22,974 nt of DNA from a virus: positions 1 through 22,974 of the IMG/VR virus record IMGVR_UViG_3300049259_000225; one strand, 5' to 3'. Both the position numbers and the translations under genes were made by a program. Of the stretch, positions 1-5,554 are shown in pieces. The notes beneath the pieces were generated by a model. That model had not been told where the DNA came from. It made no database searches and saw only the letters and a list, made by a program, of their open reading frames with translations. Position 1 is the first letter of the stretch, and each line of letters begins with the position of its first letter.

Positions 1-110
1 GTAACAATCATAGAGATGATGCCTATTAATACAAGAAGGCCGACTAAAGACGCGCAGCCAATCGCGAGCTTACGACTAGTCGGCATGGGGGTGCTTTGAG
101 GGGTATTCAT
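1..110 (-). CDS. Small membrane protein, cut by the left window edge
   Basis: The frame opens with ATG at 110 and runs off the left edge, leaving 36 codons. The visible part is a short polar, Pro/Thr/Ser-rich N-terminus (MNTPQSTPMPTSRK) followed from about residue 15 by a hydrophobic stretch (ASLVGLLVLIGIISMIV) that looks like one transmembrane helix or signal anchor. It starts one base after the stop of the upstream 69-aa gene, so it continues the same minus-strand operon. Two Met codons (residues 1 and 9) are possible starts; I chose the first because it is closest to the upstream stop. Function cannot be told from this fragment. Confidence 0.55.
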   Translation of the reverse strand, partial: MNTPQSTPMPTSRKLAIGCASLVGLLVLIGIISMIV

Positions 111-111
111 T

Positions 112-321
112 TTAGTTCTGGGATTCTCGGTATAACTCAAGTACACGGTCCTGAGATTCAACAACAGACTCGAGCGTTGAAACTAGTTCTGTTGACTTTG
201 CGATCGCTTTCTTCTTCTCTTGGATTTTTTTCCGCGACGCCCAAACAAACCACATCACAAATATTGTCGTGATCAAAGGGAATATCACTGAGCAGATGAA
301 AACGATTTTGACAATGTCCAT
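112..321 (-). CDS. 69-aa single-helix membrane protein with coiled-coil tail
   Basis: Residues 4-28 form one strongly hydrophobic helix with no signal-peptide cleavage site. A Lys/Arg-rich stretch (RKKIQEKKKA) follows, which by the positive-inside rule places the tail in the cytoplasm. The remaining 35 residues have the heptad-like pattern of a short coiled coil. The start at 321 overlaps the end of the upstream 204-aa membrane-protein gene by 37 bp, so the two are probably co-translated. The layout (TM helix then coiled coil) resembles the N-terminus of small Bacteroidota sensor histidine kinases, but no kinase domain follows. Function is unknown; an accessory or regulatory partner of the polytopic membrane protein is the natural guess. 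Confidence 0.6.
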   Translation of the reverse strand: MDIVKIVFICSVIFPLITTIFVMWFVWASRKKIQEKKKAIAKSTELVSTLESVVESQDRVLELYRESQN

Positions 322-899
322 AAGGAAATTGCGAACGCAAGATTAGTTATTGAATTGATCCATGAGTGTATATCAAATAACCTCATCATTAAATTTAAGT
401 CATTTGATTGTAAATAACGGGCCGTGAAGAAAAATATAGTTGAGCTGAAAGCCGAAAACAATAGGATGCCGTTGAAAACGAATATGCTGCTGTCAATGCG
501 TCCATTGATCAGTTTGTAGAACGTGACAAGCGTTATTCCAATCATCAACAGGTTGAGAAGTGTAAAGGAATAACTATTGAATTGAGTTCCTCCGTAAGTA
601 AACCATTCAACAACAGACGTTACCGGCACGATAAGAAATGGAACCCATGCCTCGGATTTTAAGACCTTTGAATACAGTACTCCAATAGTGATTGCAACGA
701 GAGAAGCAAAAAAATAAAAGACAATCATATTGTTGCCGTAGGCTTTGGCTAACGCAATAGAGATTATCTCTGAAAGCAAGTTAAGATAAAAAAATACGAC
801 GATAATTTTGCCGTAGGCAGGCAGCCTGTTAACCATCACGGTACCAAGCAATGTCGGAACTATAATGGTTGCAGAAAGTAATTGCGTGAGGGTGATCAT
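285..899 (-). CDS. Polytopic membrane protein, about 7 helices
   Basis: This 204-aa protein is almost entirely hydrophobic. I count six or seven helices, at roughly residues 6-23, 31-52, 57-77, 84-99, 107-128, 135-158 and 175-195. It contains a FNSYSFTL motif near residue 106. I remember similar FNSYSxTL motifs from Bacteroidota 6-7TM proteins that often sit next to sensor kinases; this is recall, not a search. The frame is open for 10 codons upstream, but the ATG at 899 is preferred because it lies directly after the stop of the 99-aa gene (902-904). The neighbours upstream (Cys-motif protein) and downstream (TM plus coiled coil) suggest a membrane complex or signalling unit. The activity is unknown. 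Confidence 0.75.
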   Translation of the reverse strand: MITLTQLLSATIIVPTLLGTVMVNRLPAYGKIIVVFFYLNLLSEIISIALAKAYGNNMIVFYFFASLVAITIGVLYSKVLKSEAWVPFLIVPVTSVVEWFTYGGTQFNSYSFTLLNLLMIGITLVTFYKLINGRIDSSIFVFNGILLFSAFSSTIFFFTARYLQSNDLNLMMRLFDIHSWINSITNLAFAISLWTLSKSFSSAQ

Positions 900-901
900 C
901 T

Positions 902-1201
902 TTAGTCCATGGGACAGTAAGGCGGACAAGGGTTGCCCACATTTACAGGATCTGTTTCAGATGTCAATAATTTGCCTGTTGAGTCAACAGCATATAGAAC
1001 AACAGTGTTTTCGTTTGCGTCGTTCTTTGCGAATTGAATACTCAACCCTGCTGCATTAGGTGCAGATAAGAGTTGTGTGACGATCGCAGAATCAAAATAA
1101 ATTGAGCGGATGCCGTTAGGGTTTTCCTTTCGATATCGGTCAACCATCTCTTTTCCTTTTTCAGAAGCAATTTTTTGACCTGCTTTTGGATTCCAATTCA
1201 T
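902..1201 (-). CDS. 99-aa protein with C-terminal Cys-Pro-Pro-Tyr-Cys motif
   Basis: A soluble protein with no signal peptide or membrane segment. The N-terminal half contains a charged helix (EKGKEMVDRYRKENPNG) leading to a short strand region (IRSIYFDSAIVTQLLS). The centre predicts as beta-rich (LSIQFAKND, TVVLYAVDSTGK). The C-terminus ends in NVGNPCPPYCPMD, with two Cys separated by Pro-Pro-Tyr. I recall small Bacteroidota proteins of this size with a terminal CPxxC-type motif beside polytopic membrane proteins, but cannot name a domain. Its start overlaps the stop of the upstream 76-aa gene as ATGA, and the membrane-protein gene follows after two bases. The motif could bind metal or form a disulfide. 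Function is unknown. Confidence 0.7.
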   Translation of the reverse strand: MNWNPKAGQKIASEKGKEMVDRYRKENPNGIRSIYFDSAIVTQLLSAPNAAGLSIQFAKNDANENTVVLYAVDSTGKLLTSETDPVNVGNPCPPYCPMD

Positions 1202-1428
1202 GGTTTGTTTTTGGTTATGATTAATGTAAAATATTCTACTTGCGTTAATGTTGCCTTTCTTTCATAGTAATCTGTCTTAGACAAGACTGATTTTTGAAGG
1301 TCGTTGATATTCCGGTCCTCTGCTAACTTCTCTTTCAAGTAGCTGCCCAATGTCAGTGGGTCAATGTTAATCTCTTTTAAGGCCTGGAATATCTTCTCCT
1401 CCAGCGTCTCGTCTTTTATTGAGTTCAT
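1198..1428 (-). CDS. 76-aa soluble protein, first gene of left operon
   Basis: A short, charged, mostly helical protein with no recognisable domain. It has an acidic N-terminus (KDETLEEKIFQALKEI), then a Lys/Asp-rich middle, and ends in a hydrophobic strand-like stretch (YFTLIITKNKP). It is the promoter-proximal gene of the minus-strand operon; 164 bp of apparently non-coding DNA separates it from the repressor gene. Its stop overlaps the start of the Cys-motif gene (ATGA at 1198-1201), so translation of the two is coupled. Function is unknown. Confidence 0.6.
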   Translation of the reverse strand: MNSIKDETLEEKIFQALKEINIDPLTLGSYLKEKLAEDRNINDLQKSVLSKTDYYERKATLTQVEYFTLIITKNKP

Positions 1429-1592
1429 GTATTAAAGCCGTTTAGGTTTGCTGCATGATAAAATTCTTTCCTAAAGAATAATTTAATATGAACTGAAACT
1501 TTTTTGCGATTCATGAGTTTTGATGAAAATTCAAACGATTGACCTTGATCGTCATAGTATTTTTATACTATCAAAATGGTAAAAAAGTACTA
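1429..1592. promoter_or_regulatory. Intergenic stretch with two perfect palindromes
   Basis: This AT-rich gap between the repressor and the left operon has no convincing ORF. It holds two perfect inverted repeats: ATTCTTT-CCT-AAAGAAT at 1463-1479 and ATAGTAT-TTTT-ATACTAT at 1554-1571. Neither has a good T-run on the minus strand, so they read more like protein-binding sites than terminators. A weak hairpin at 1585-1598 (AAGTA/TACTT, read on the minus strand with six T) overlaps the repressor stop and could end its transcript. The left operon's own promoter, if it has one, must be here; I could not pick out a clear -33/-7 pair. Confidence 0.4.
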
Positions 1593-1952
1593 CTACTTCT
1601 TTTGAACACTTTCGACTTTCTTCTGACACTCTTTCAACTGCTTTTTTAGTTCAGCAATCTTCAACTCATCGTATGTGATAATTTTTTCGAGAGCTTCAAT
1701 TGTCTTCCTTAAATCATCCTCGGTTGTCCCTTTTTTAGGCGAGTTTTTTATCGTCTCTGTTCCGAACAGCAAGTTAGGAGTTGTGTCCAGTACAACAAGC
1801 ATTTTATATATTATTTCTAAACTCGGTGAGTTTTCACCATTCTCATAATTGGCGATTTGTCCTCTCGAAACCCCGAGCTTTTCGGCAAGTTGCTGCTGGG
1901 TAAAGCCATTCTTTTCACGTAAGCTTTTGATATTCAATTGAGTGTTCGACAT
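1593..1952 (-). CDS. XRE-family (CI-like) repressor
   Basis: The 119-aa protein has an N-terminal HTH_3/XRE domain at about residues 6-60: LREKNGFTQQQLAEKLGVSR is the first and start of the second helix, followed by GQIANYENGENSPSLE, the classical recognition helix and capping region. Residues 75-119 form a Lys/Glu-rich coiled coil, likely the dimerisation element. There is no peptidase S24 domain, so it is not a self-cleaving CI/LexA-type repressor and induction must work another way. It is divergent from the early operon with 88 bp of control DNA between them, the usual place for a lysogeny repressor. It may also regulate the left operon, which it precedes on the same strand. Confidence 0.9.
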   Translation of the reverse strand: MSNTQLNIKSLREKNGFTQQQLAEKLGVSRGQIANYENGENSPSLEIIYKMLVVLDTTPNLLFGTETIKNSPKKGTTEDDLRKTIEALEKIITYDELKIAELKKQLKECQKKVESVQKK

Positions 1953-1985
1953 GATAATGGGGTAAAAATAAAATGCTTGTTATAC

Positions 1986-2016
1986 TTGACAATTATGTAC
2001 AGTGTAACTATCATTG
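1986..2016 (+). promoter_or_regulatory. Candidate rightward early promoter
   Basis: TTG at 1986-1988 and TATCATTG at 2009-2016 are 20 bp apart. This matches the Bacteroidota -33 (TTTG/TTG) and -7 (TAnnTTTG) pattern with one mismatch in the -7 box. It points at the first early gene, whose ATG is at 2041, 24 bases after the -7 box. It lies in the repressor-early gene divergent region, where a repressible promoter is expected. Confidence 0.45.
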
Positions 2017-2042
2017 TAACATCAATGCAATACAAATGCAAT
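2003..2042. promoter_or_regulatory. Candidate operator cluster for the repressor
   Basis: Nested inverted repeats overlap and follow the -7 box of the candidate promoter: CATTG (2012-2016) with CAATG (2023-2027), and TTGTA (2014-2018) with TACAA (2031-2035). TGTAAC occurs directly repeated at 2003-2008 and 2015-2020, 12 bp apart, and ATGCAAT occurs at 2025-2031 and 2036-2042. A dimeric HTH repressor bound here would cover the start site of the early operon. Which of the overlapping repeats is the true site cannot be decided by eye. Confidence 0.4.
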
Positions 2043-2262
2043 GACTATGCAAATTAAAGAAAAGGTTTTAGGAAAAAAGAGGGGAACACCCGGCTTTACT
2101 GATAAGAGGTTTAAAGTTCCTACTGAACTCGACGAGAAAGTCGATCAACACAAAAGGAAGATGGAGCTTAAATCGGGTGCTGATTTGAAATGGGAGGATG
2201 CTGCGATCGACTTGCTGGCGAAGGCGACGCGAAACATTAAAGTCAACAAAGAGCCGTCATGA
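2041..2262 (+). CDS. 73-aa basic protein in the cro position
   Basis: First gene of the rightward operon, directly after the switch region. The protein is small and basic. A segment FTDKRFKVPTELDEKVDQHK looks like a strand followed by a helix, as in ribbon-helix-helix proteins, but the match is too weak to claim the fold. The second half is helical (WEDAAIDLLAKATRN). Two starts are possible, ATG at 2041 or the third codon ATG at 2047; neither has a Shine-Dalgarno sequence. Position suggests a DNA-binding regulator, possibly the anti-repressor or Cro counterpart. Function is inferred from location only. Confidence 0.6.
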   Translation: MTMQIKEKVLGKKRGTPGFTDKRFKVPTELDEKVDQHKRKMELKSGADLKWEDAAIDLLAKATRNIKVNKEPS

Positions 2263-2525
2263 GCACCATCGCTGTGAACATTGATTACAAAGAACTCAAC
2301 AGGTGGTTGAAGCGTGGAGAATTGGAAGAGTTCGCGAAGAAGCATAATAGAAGTAGAGTCTCAATCTGGAAACACCTGAATGGAAAAATTGTGAGACCAG
2401 ATTTAGAACTCCTGGACGAAGTGAGCAAAATAGTTATCGAACGTCAGACACTCCTAATTAATAGGATGAAACAGATAAAAGAGAATTCACAATTAATTAA
2501 AGAGTTGCGAGACACGAGTAAGTAG
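2259..2525 (+). CDS. 88-aa probable HTH protein
   Basis: Starts in an ATGA overlap with the previous gene. The middle (EEFAKKHNRSRVSIWKHLNG, about residues 22-41) has the spacing of a helix-turn-helix: a first helix EEFAKKHN, a turn, and a second helix SRVSIWKHLNG. This is followed by PDLELLDEVSKIVIERQ, much like the last helices of XRE/Cro proteins. The C-terminus (from about 65) is a Lys/Glu-rich helix. It is probably a second early regulator or a CII-like activator. I do not recognise the specific family. Confidence 0.6.
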   Translation: MSTIAVNIDYKELNRWLKRGELEEFAKKHNRSRVSIWKHLNGKIVRPDLELLDEVSKIVIERQTLLINRMKQIKENSQLIKELRDTSK

Positions 2526-2549
2526 TATTTGTCACCTAGCTAATTTTTT

Positions 2550-2912
2550 ATGGCCGATAACCTGAAGACTGAATGCGTAGCGTTCCCAGCATGCACACAT
2601 CCTAATTGTGCTTGTAAAAGTAGTAATATCTCACGCAACGAATGGAAGGACACTGTTGATCGAGTTGCTTTCGAACTGCAACGAGCAAGTGTTTCATTGA
2701 GTCAATTCAAAATCGATTTGAAAGACATTGAAGTCGAGATCGGTGTAATCCACGTTGGCGTGGAGCAAATGATTGAGAAGTATACGAAGGAAGCAAAAGA
2801 TTGTCATGACACACTATCTCAATTGATCTACAGCAATGTGGTAGCTGATCTTAAAAATGTCATTAAAGTCAGTCAGCAGTCCGCTGGCGAAATCATATCT
2901 AAAACTCTATAA
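2550..2912 (+). CDS. 120-aa protein, N-terminal Cys cluster and long helices
   Basis: The N-terminus holds four Cys within residues 9-22 (CVAFPACTHPNCAC), a spacing that could bind zinc, although there is no second cluster. The rest (about 30-120) is helical and amphipathic, with a coiled-coil character around FKIDLKDIEVEIG and VEQMIEKYTKEAKD. There is no signal peptide or membrane helix. It follows the HTH gene after 24 bp and is followed 4 bp later by the OB-fold-like gene. I do not recognise the family. Confidence 0.6.
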   Translation: MADNLKTECVAFPACTHPNCACKSSNISRNEWKDTVDRVAFELQRASVSLSQFKIDLKDIEVEIGVIHVGVEQMIEKYTKEAKDCHDTLSQLIYSNVVADLKNVIKVSQQSAGEIISKTL

Positions 2913-2916
2913 CCCT

Positions 2917-3222
2917 ATGAAAGCTACTTTAGTCGGTACTCTCGAAAAGGTATTTCCTATCCAGCAAATGCCTAACAAAAAATTCAAACAGGACATTATT
3001 GTTGTTGAACCCCCAATGGGAACCAACTCAAAAGAGAAACCTTTTCTCATTCAGAATTGGGCAGAGACACGCGAGTCGCTGGAAAACATGCAACTCGACG
3101 AGTATACACAGGCAAAAGTTTCTTGCGACTGCTACTGGAATGGTTATCAGTATGAGAACCGCAACCATGAAACACAGTATGGTGTACGTGTCAGTCTGAT
3201 CAATATTAAAGTCGAAAACTAA
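2917..3222 (+). CDS. OB-fold-like small protein (DUF3127-type), possible ssDNA-binding
   Basis: The 101-aa protein begins MKATLVGTLEKVFPIQQ, a strand-turn-strand start typical of small OB-fold proteins. It continues through KFKQDIIVVEP, PFLIQNWAETRE and QAKVSCDCYWNGYQYENR, ending in RVSLINIKVEN. The order and spacing resemble DUF3127, a Bacteroidota OB-fold family thought to bind single-stranded DNA. The assignment rests on pattern only. A longer frame exists upstream to 2857, but it would overlap the previous gene by 56 bp; the ATG at 2917 leaves 4 bp. A role in replication or recombination would fit the early operon. Confidence 0.55.
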   Translation: MKATLVGTLEKVFPIQQMPNKKFKQDIIVVEPPMGTNSKEKPFLIQNWAETRESLENMQLDEYTQAKVSCDCYWNGYQYENRNHETQYGVRVSLINIKVEN

Positions 3223-3234
3223 ACCCCACCTATC

Positions 3235-3870
3235 ATGCAAACTTCATTGGAAAATAAGTCCAATTACGATCTGCGATATATCATCGAATACGTTTCAGAG
3301 TCTCGCGCTGCCGCAGGGGAACAACTGCTCAAGCAGTCTCCGTCCAATGACGATCTGCGATATATCATCGAATACGTTTCAGAGTCTCGCGCTGCCGCAT
3401 GGGAACAACTGCTCAAGCAGTCTCCGTCCAATGACGATCTGCGATATATCATCCGCTACGTTTCAGAGTCTCGCGCTGCCGCATGGGAACAACTGCTCAA
3501 GCAGTCTCCGTCCAATGACGATCTGCGATATATCATCCGCTACGTTTCAGAGTCTCGCGCTGCCGCAGCCAGGTTACTCCGCTCCAATCTTGGCTTTCCA
3601 ATGGAAGTCGATGAAGTGGCACTCATTAAGCAAATAGCCGATATCGTTCTGAAGGATAATAAGAAACTGCGAATGGGAGCATGGCATTGTAAAACTGCTC
3701 ATTGCGTCGCAGGCTGGGCTTGCGTACTCAATCCAGTTGCCGGCGAGATTGAAAAAGCACACAACACAGAAATGGCTGGCTTTGCCACAATACCATCACT
3801 GACAAATTATTTCTACAGTGAAGACAAAGTTGTACTTGAGGTTCTGAAAAAGTTTCAGGAAGCAAATTAA
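3235..3870 (+). CDS. Protein with four tandem 28-aa repeats and a Trp-His-Cys C-terminal domain
   Basis: Residues 10-111 are four tandem units of 28 residues, nearly identical and built as helix (DLRYIIEYV), turn (SES), helix (RAAAWEQLLKQ), SPSN. This is a small alpha-solenoid of the leucine-rich-variant or HEAT type. The fourth unit is incomplete and merges into a different C-terminal domain (about 112-211) with GAWHCKTAHCVAGWAC, a motif I have seen in phage proteins of unknown function; its Cys and His residues could bind a metal. No membrane segment. The DNA repeats mean copy number can change easily. It is probably a protein-binding solenoid fused to a small folded domain; partner and role are unknown. 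Confidence 0.75.
   Translation: MQTSLENKSNYDLRYIIEYVSESRAAAGEQLLKQSPSNDDLRYIIEYVSESRAAAWEQLLKQSPSNDDLRYIIRYVSESRAAAWEQLLKQSPSNDDLRYIIRYVSESRAAAARLLRSNLGFPMEVDEVALIKQIADIVLKDNKKLRMGAWHCKTAHCVAGWACVLNPVAGEIEKAHNTEMAGFATIPSLTNYFYSEDKVVLEVLKKFQEAN
3262..3567 (+). repeat. 84-bp in-frame tandem repeats, 3.6 copies
   Basis: Copies at 3262-3345, 3346-3429, 3430-3513 and the partial 3514-3567. Copies 1 and 2 differ at only two bases (Tyr/Asp at the second codon and Gly/Trp at unit residue 19). Copies 3 and 4 share a GAA-to-CGC change (Glu to Arg at unit residue 9) and otherwise match. Synonymous positions are also conserved, so the expansion is recent or kept homogeneous by gene conversion. Confidence 0.95.
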
Positions 3871-3877
3871 TTCAAGC

Positions 3878-4123
3878 ATGAAAGATATGAAGCGGATTTA
3901 TAGGGAATTGAATCGTGAGGAAAGGTACCCGTCATATTTCAGGTCGCACGATTTCAAAATGTTCATGCTGATCTTCCTGCTCGTTTTGGTTTTGATACTC
4001 GGCATCCTCCTCGTGCTTGCTTTCAAAGAGTTGATTGATACAAAGGGTCAATTTGTGGCTGCTGGATTCATAGTGCTTGCACTCTTTTCATTTGCAATGT
4101 GGGCACTATTCTTCAGACGATGA
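3878..4123 (+). CDS. 81-aa membrane protein, two helices
   Basis: A polar, basic N-terminus of about 26 residues (KRIYRELNREERYPSYFR) precedes two hydrophobic helices at about 28-48 (MLIFLLVLVLILGILLVLAF) and 59-78 (AAGFIVLALFSFAMWALFF), joined by a short polar loop and ending in Arg-Arg. The topology is probably both ends in the cytoplasm. An early-expressed small inner-membrane protein in a temperate phage is often a superinfection-exclusion or host-takeover protein, but nothing here proves that. It is coupled to the next gene by an ATGA overlap. Confidence 0.65.
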   Translation: MKDMKRIYRELNREERYPSYFRSHDFKMFMLIFLLVLVLILGILLVLAFKELIDTKGQFVAAGFIVLALFSFAMWALFFRR

Positions 4124-4311
4124 TAACAGAAAAGGAGTTGATGCCACAGTTCGGCGTAAGGCGAGACTTTGGAATGGTTGCAGTCAGTTTGAAAGTATTG
4201 AGAAGATGTCGCAGGGGAATGAAACGGGAGCTTAAACGCCTGGGAAGTAGTGAACAACGCCGGCACTTGCGCAAAGTCATCAGAGATATAGACTATTTGT
4301 TGAGCGTATGA
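4120..4311 (+). CDS. 63-aa very basic protein
   Basis: The ATG at 4120 overlaps the previous stop as ATGA and is preferred to an earlier ATG at 4099. The protein is rich in Arg and Lys (VLRRCRRGMKRELKRLG, EQRRHLRKVIRD) and predicts as two helices. It has no recognisable domain. The charge suggests nucleic-acid binding. Its stop overlaps the next start (ATGA at 4308), so it is in a chain of coupled genes. Confidence 0.55.
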   Translation: MITEKELMPQFGVRRDFGMVAVSLKVLRRCRRGMKRELKRLGSSEQRRHLRKVIRDIDYLLSV

Positions 4312-4661
4312 GCCAGGTGCAGATTGATTTCGCAAAGAAGATAACCGAGGAAGCAATACAAGCTGGCGTGGATCACGCTAACGCAATACATGAATGCTGG
4401 AGCGATGTGGCGTTTGATTTCTTCAAAGGTTACGCTGAGATCAATCCGAGGTTTATGACAGAAGACGTGAGAATGGCTTCGAAAGGACTTGTCCCAGAAC
4501 CTCCAACAGCACGCGCATGGGGCTGGATTGCACTAAAGGCAGCGAAAGCTGGAATTGTTCACAACAAGAATCGTGAAACTGATAAAGTGAAAAATATCAG
4601 AGCGCATCATGCAAATGCTGCAGTCTGGAAAAGCTTAATAGTAAAACAAAGGTCAAGATGA
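4308..4661 (+). CDS. Conserved phage protein with PPTARAWG motif
   Basis: The 117-aa protein has an N-terminal helix, a WSDVAFDFFKGYAEINPRF segment, then DVRMASKGLVPEPPTARAWG and WIALKAAKAGIVHN. I recall this last arrangement (PPDxRAWG followed by an A..AGII helix) from many phage early regions, where the protein is usually called hypothetical and has a winged-helix look. Start and stop both overlap neighbours as ATGA. A DNA-binding or replication-accessory role is plausible; no catalytic motif is visible. Confidence 0.65.
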   Translation: MSQVQIDFAKKITEEAIQAGVDHANAIHECWSDVAFDFFKGYAEINPRFMTEDVRMASKGLVPEPPTARAWGWIALKAAKAGIVHNKNRETDKVKNIRAHHANAAVWKSLIVKQRSR

Positions 4662-4852
4662 TTCACTGTGAGTCGTGCACAAAATGTTTTGATCAGCCAC
4701 TACTGTGCTATTCCAAGGAAGAGTGTGAAATACCAGTGGTGATTACAAGTGCTCAGCCAGAGTTTACAGCTTCAGGTTTTATTGATGCGCCTTACTCCTG
4801 GAAGTGTTGTCCGTATTGCGGATCAGAAGATATCAAAGACCTGTCGAATTGA
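4658..4852 (+). CDS. 64-aa zinc-ribbon protein
   Basis: Cys pairs at both ends fit a zinc ribbon: CESCTKC at residues 4-10 and CCPYCGSEDI near residue 50, the second being the typical zinc-knuckle CPxCG. The middle (VVITSAQPEFTASG) predicts as beta strands. There is no other domain. The start overlaps the previous stop as ATGA. After its TGA the same frame stays nearly open for another 50 codons, interrupted by one more TGA (see 4853-5095). Confidence 0.65.
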   Translation: MIHCESCTKCFDQPLLCYSKEECEIPVVITSAQPEFTASGFIDAPYSWKCCPYCGSEDIKDLSN

Positions 4853-5095
4853 AGGATCGATAGTTTAATGCCCACTGAACGACATTCCAGTTGTTCGAAA
4901 GTTTTGGTGTGACAGCAGTTTGCTGTGAACTCAGATAATGCACCATCAAAAGCCGGATTGGAGAAGCTGAGTTCTGAAAAACCGTGCGAACGGAAAATTG
5001 TGTGATTCATTTTCATACAGTCACATCAAAGGTCGTAAGCCAGTCGCGGGAGTGCTGGCACTTTTTTAAACTTTTTTACTTAACCAACACCCACT
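4853..5095 (+). other. Gene-free gap, with coding-like remnant in the zinc-ribbon frame
   Basis: No complete ORF with support lies here. Reading on in the frame of the zinc-ribbon gene gives a coding-like stretch (RIDSLMPTERHSSCSK, stop TGA at 4910, then QQFAVNSDNAPSK and GLEKLSSEKPCERKIV) up to a TGA at 5003. It may be a decayed C-terminal part of an older gene, or chance. The right part carries the terminator-like hairpin at 5039-5067 and probably a promoter for the downstream modification genes, which I could not identify. Confidence 0.3.
5039..5067 (+). terminator. Terminator-like hairpin
   Basis: GCCAG (5039-5043) pairs with CTGGC (5055-5059) across an 11-base loop; a run of six T follows at 5062-5067. 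The stem is short, so termination would be partial. It would separate the first block of small early genes from the DNA-modification block that begins at 5096. Confidence 0.4.
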
Positions 5096-5554
5096 ATGCA
5101 ACTTGAACATCAAGTCTGTACGCTCGAACAATCTAAAAAATTAAAGGAGCTGGGACTATTCCAGGATTCAGCACTCTTCTCGTGGTGCGGAAATGAAAGT
5201 CATGCGGCTAACAACAAGCCGTGGGTGTGGATATCTCAAACTATTCCTGTCAACAATCAAATGGAAGAAATGCGTCAGGATATTCCAAGTGCAAAACCTT
5301 TCGCAGCAGCATTCACAGTTGGTGAATTGGGCCGAATGCTCACATTTCCTGACAAGTATTACAAGACATCTCCCATCAAACTTTCTTTTAAAACACCGGC
5401 AGATAAATGGTCGCTTGATCTTAATGTCGAAACTGAAAACGAAGAGGAAATTTTATTTGAACATGAGGCCCATGCCAGAGCCGCATTGCTGATATACTTC
5501 ATAGAGAATGACATTCACACAGCTGAATATTTCAATACACGCCTTTCAGCATGA
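5096..5554 (+). CDS. 152-aa conserved phage protein preceding the methylase genes
   Basis: The start LEHQVCTLEQSKKLKELGLF and a following SALFSWCG segment resemble a hypothetical protein common in Bacteroidota phages and conjugative elements (the 'LEQAKKLKELGVKQxSLFYW' type), recalled rather than searched. Further features are a FTVGELGRMLTFP helix near residues 73-85 and a C-terminal ARAALLIYFIEN helix near 130-141. No catalytic motif or membrane helix. It overlaps the helicase-methylase start as ATGA. It may be regulatory; function is unknown. Confidence 0.65.
   Translation: MQLEHQVCTLEQSKKLKELGLFQDSALFSWCGNESHAANNKPWVWISQTIPVNNQMEEMRQDIPSAKPFAAAFTVGELGRMLTFPDKYYKTSPIKLSFKTPADKWSLDLNVETENEEEILFEHEAHARAALLIYFIENDIHTAEYFNTRLSA

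Noticed and set aside
3262-3567. Regular repeats resembling a CRISPR array
   Set aside because: The units are 84 bp and contiguous, with no unique spacers, and they keep one reading frame; this is a protein repeat.
3264-3637. Open frames on both strands over the tandem repeat region
   Set aside because: They are the 84-bp repeats read in other frames; their peptides repeat with the same period and have no start context or domain.
4850-5005. Use of TGA as a sense codon (recoded phage)
   Set aside because: Many genes in the window end in TGA inside ATGA overlaps, so TGA must be read as stop.
4792-5016. Minus-strand 74-aa frame opposite the zinc-ribbon end and the gap
   Set aside because: It lies antisense to a coupled plus-strand run, its peptide has no recognisable pattern, and it overlaps a supported gene.
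5193-5492. Alternative plus-strand frame inside the 152-aa gene
   Set aside because: The 152-aa frame matches a conserved phage protein pattern and links to the next gene by ATGA; the alternative does neither.
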